Of a stretch of 64,000 nt of DNA, positions 63,690-64,000 are shown one piece after another. Position 1 is the stretch's first letter. Every line of letters starts with the position of its first letter. The notes below the pieces were generated by a model. The model was given only the letters and a program-made list of their open reading frames with translations, made no database searches and had not been told where the DNA came from. The DNA is taken from positions 244,054-308,053 of the forward strand of contig NZ_QAIG01000005.1 in the NCBI RefSeq assembly GCF_003060885.1, in the 5' to 3' direction. The position numbers and the translations under genes were made by a program. This DNA is from Pseudomonas sp. HMWF032. GTDB lineage: Bacteria > Pseudomonadota > Gammaproteobacteria > Pseudomonadales > Pseudomonadaceae.

Positions 63690-64000
63690 TTGACGTTACC
63701 GAGCCTGAGGTGGGTCAATCAGGACTCACCCTGCTTGCGTCAATACTTTCAGGGCACGCGTGGCCTTCGCTTTGCCAGCGAACTGGAGGCGGTCTTCAAG
63801 CGTTATTAGATCACTGTGCACCTGTGGCGGATTGCGCGGGTGATTGGCGAGCGGGCCAAACGGCCACTGGGTTGTCTGGCGCGCTATGGCGGTGAGGTGT
63901 TTGTCGGCCTCTGGTATGGGGTGGGTGAGGCTCAGATGTTGGCGATTCAGCAGGATATCCGTCAGACCATTGAGGCCCTCGGCTTGCCCCATGATTTTCC
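63690..64000 (+). pseudogene. Decayed diguanylate cyclase remnant (runs off the window)
   Basis: From a TTG at 63690, with GGAGAG upstream, an open frame reads LTLPSLRWVNQDSPCLRQYF then QGTRGLRFASELEAVFKRY, ending at an in-frame TAG at 63807. The same frame continues with HLWRIARVIGERAKRPLGCL, then ARYGGEVFVGL, clearly the RYGGEEF/GGDEF region, followed by IQQDIRQTIEALGLPHDF. Only 25 codons separate the stop from the GGDEF motif, where a normal protein would have a membrane region and the first half of the GGDEF domain. So a large internal deletion plus a nonsense codon is the best reading. The catalytic GGDEF is also altered to GGEVF. The 3' end lies outside the window. Confidence 0.65.

Overview
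The window looks like chromosomal DNA of a Pseudomonas-type gammaproteobacterium. The evidence is high-GC coding with dense, overlapping operons, protein families typical of pseudomonads, and several runs whose gene order I recall from Pseudomonas aeruginosa PAO1: an MCE (Mla-like) ABC operon; LysR/fdhD/YdeP-type oxidoreductase/yrfG/nudE/cysQ/fabY; iron ABC transporter/gcvT/gcvH; rpiA/ilvA; and HAD hydrolase/rppH/ptsP/NRDE/TSUP/lgt/thyA. These blocks come from different parts of the PAO1 map, so the chromosome is rearranged relative to that strain. Synteny statements are from memory, not from a search. I see no rRNA, tRNA, CRISPR array, prophage or insertion sequence.

Layout. 0-0.5 kb: terminator and non-coding DNA. 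0.5-2.9 kb: a RecQ-family helicase convergent with a yeast-Fcy1-like cytosine deaminase. 2.9-6.4 kb: a four-gene lipid-transport operon on the minus strand (permease with STAS domain, ATPase, MlaD-type protein, lipoprotein). 6.4-12.4 kb: DHH phosphoesterase, cupin, lipoprotein, RNA methyltransferase, nitroreductase, a flavin monooxygenase of the Baeyer-Villiger type and a 56-codon conserved-looking small gene. 12.4-15.4 kb: a cupredoxin-like periplasmic protein translationally coupled to a GGDEF-EAL protein. 15.5-21.4 kb: a LysR regulator divergent from a fatty-acid/hydroxyacid catabolic run (3-hydroxyacyl-CoA dehydrogenase, acyl-CoA dehydrogenase, iron alcohol dehydrogenase, thioesterase). 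21.4-31.6 kb: molybdopterin oxidoreductase with fdhD, LysR, yrfG, nudE-cysQ, fabY and an acyl-CoA synthetase. 31.7-36.4 kb: iron-type ABC binding protein and permease, then gcvT and gcvH.

36.6-43.7 kb is the most unusual block. Two tandem, diverged fold-type I Orn/Lys/Arg decarboxylases (one AdiA-like, one LdcA-like) are followed by a PotE-like antiporter and a solitary periplasmic amino-acid-binding protein, with strong hairpins between the genes. The block sits directly after gcvH, where I recall gcvP in PAO1, and gcvP is absent from the window.

43.7-49.4 kb: QmcA/NfeD membrane pair, two divergent L,D-transpeptidases and an orphan GspE/PilB-type ATPase. 49.7-62 kb: housekeeping genes (rpiA, ilvA, HAD hydrolase, rppH, ptsP, NRDE, TSUP, lgt-thyA). 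60.8-63.6 kb: a DUF2868 membrane protein/DUF3482 GTPase pair. 63.7 kb to the end: what looks like a decayed diguanylate cyclase with an in-frame stop and a large internal deletion.

Palindromic intergenic repeats with GTAGGRTGGG-type or TCGCGGCTAAAGCC-type arms recur between genes. Some probably act as transcription terminators.
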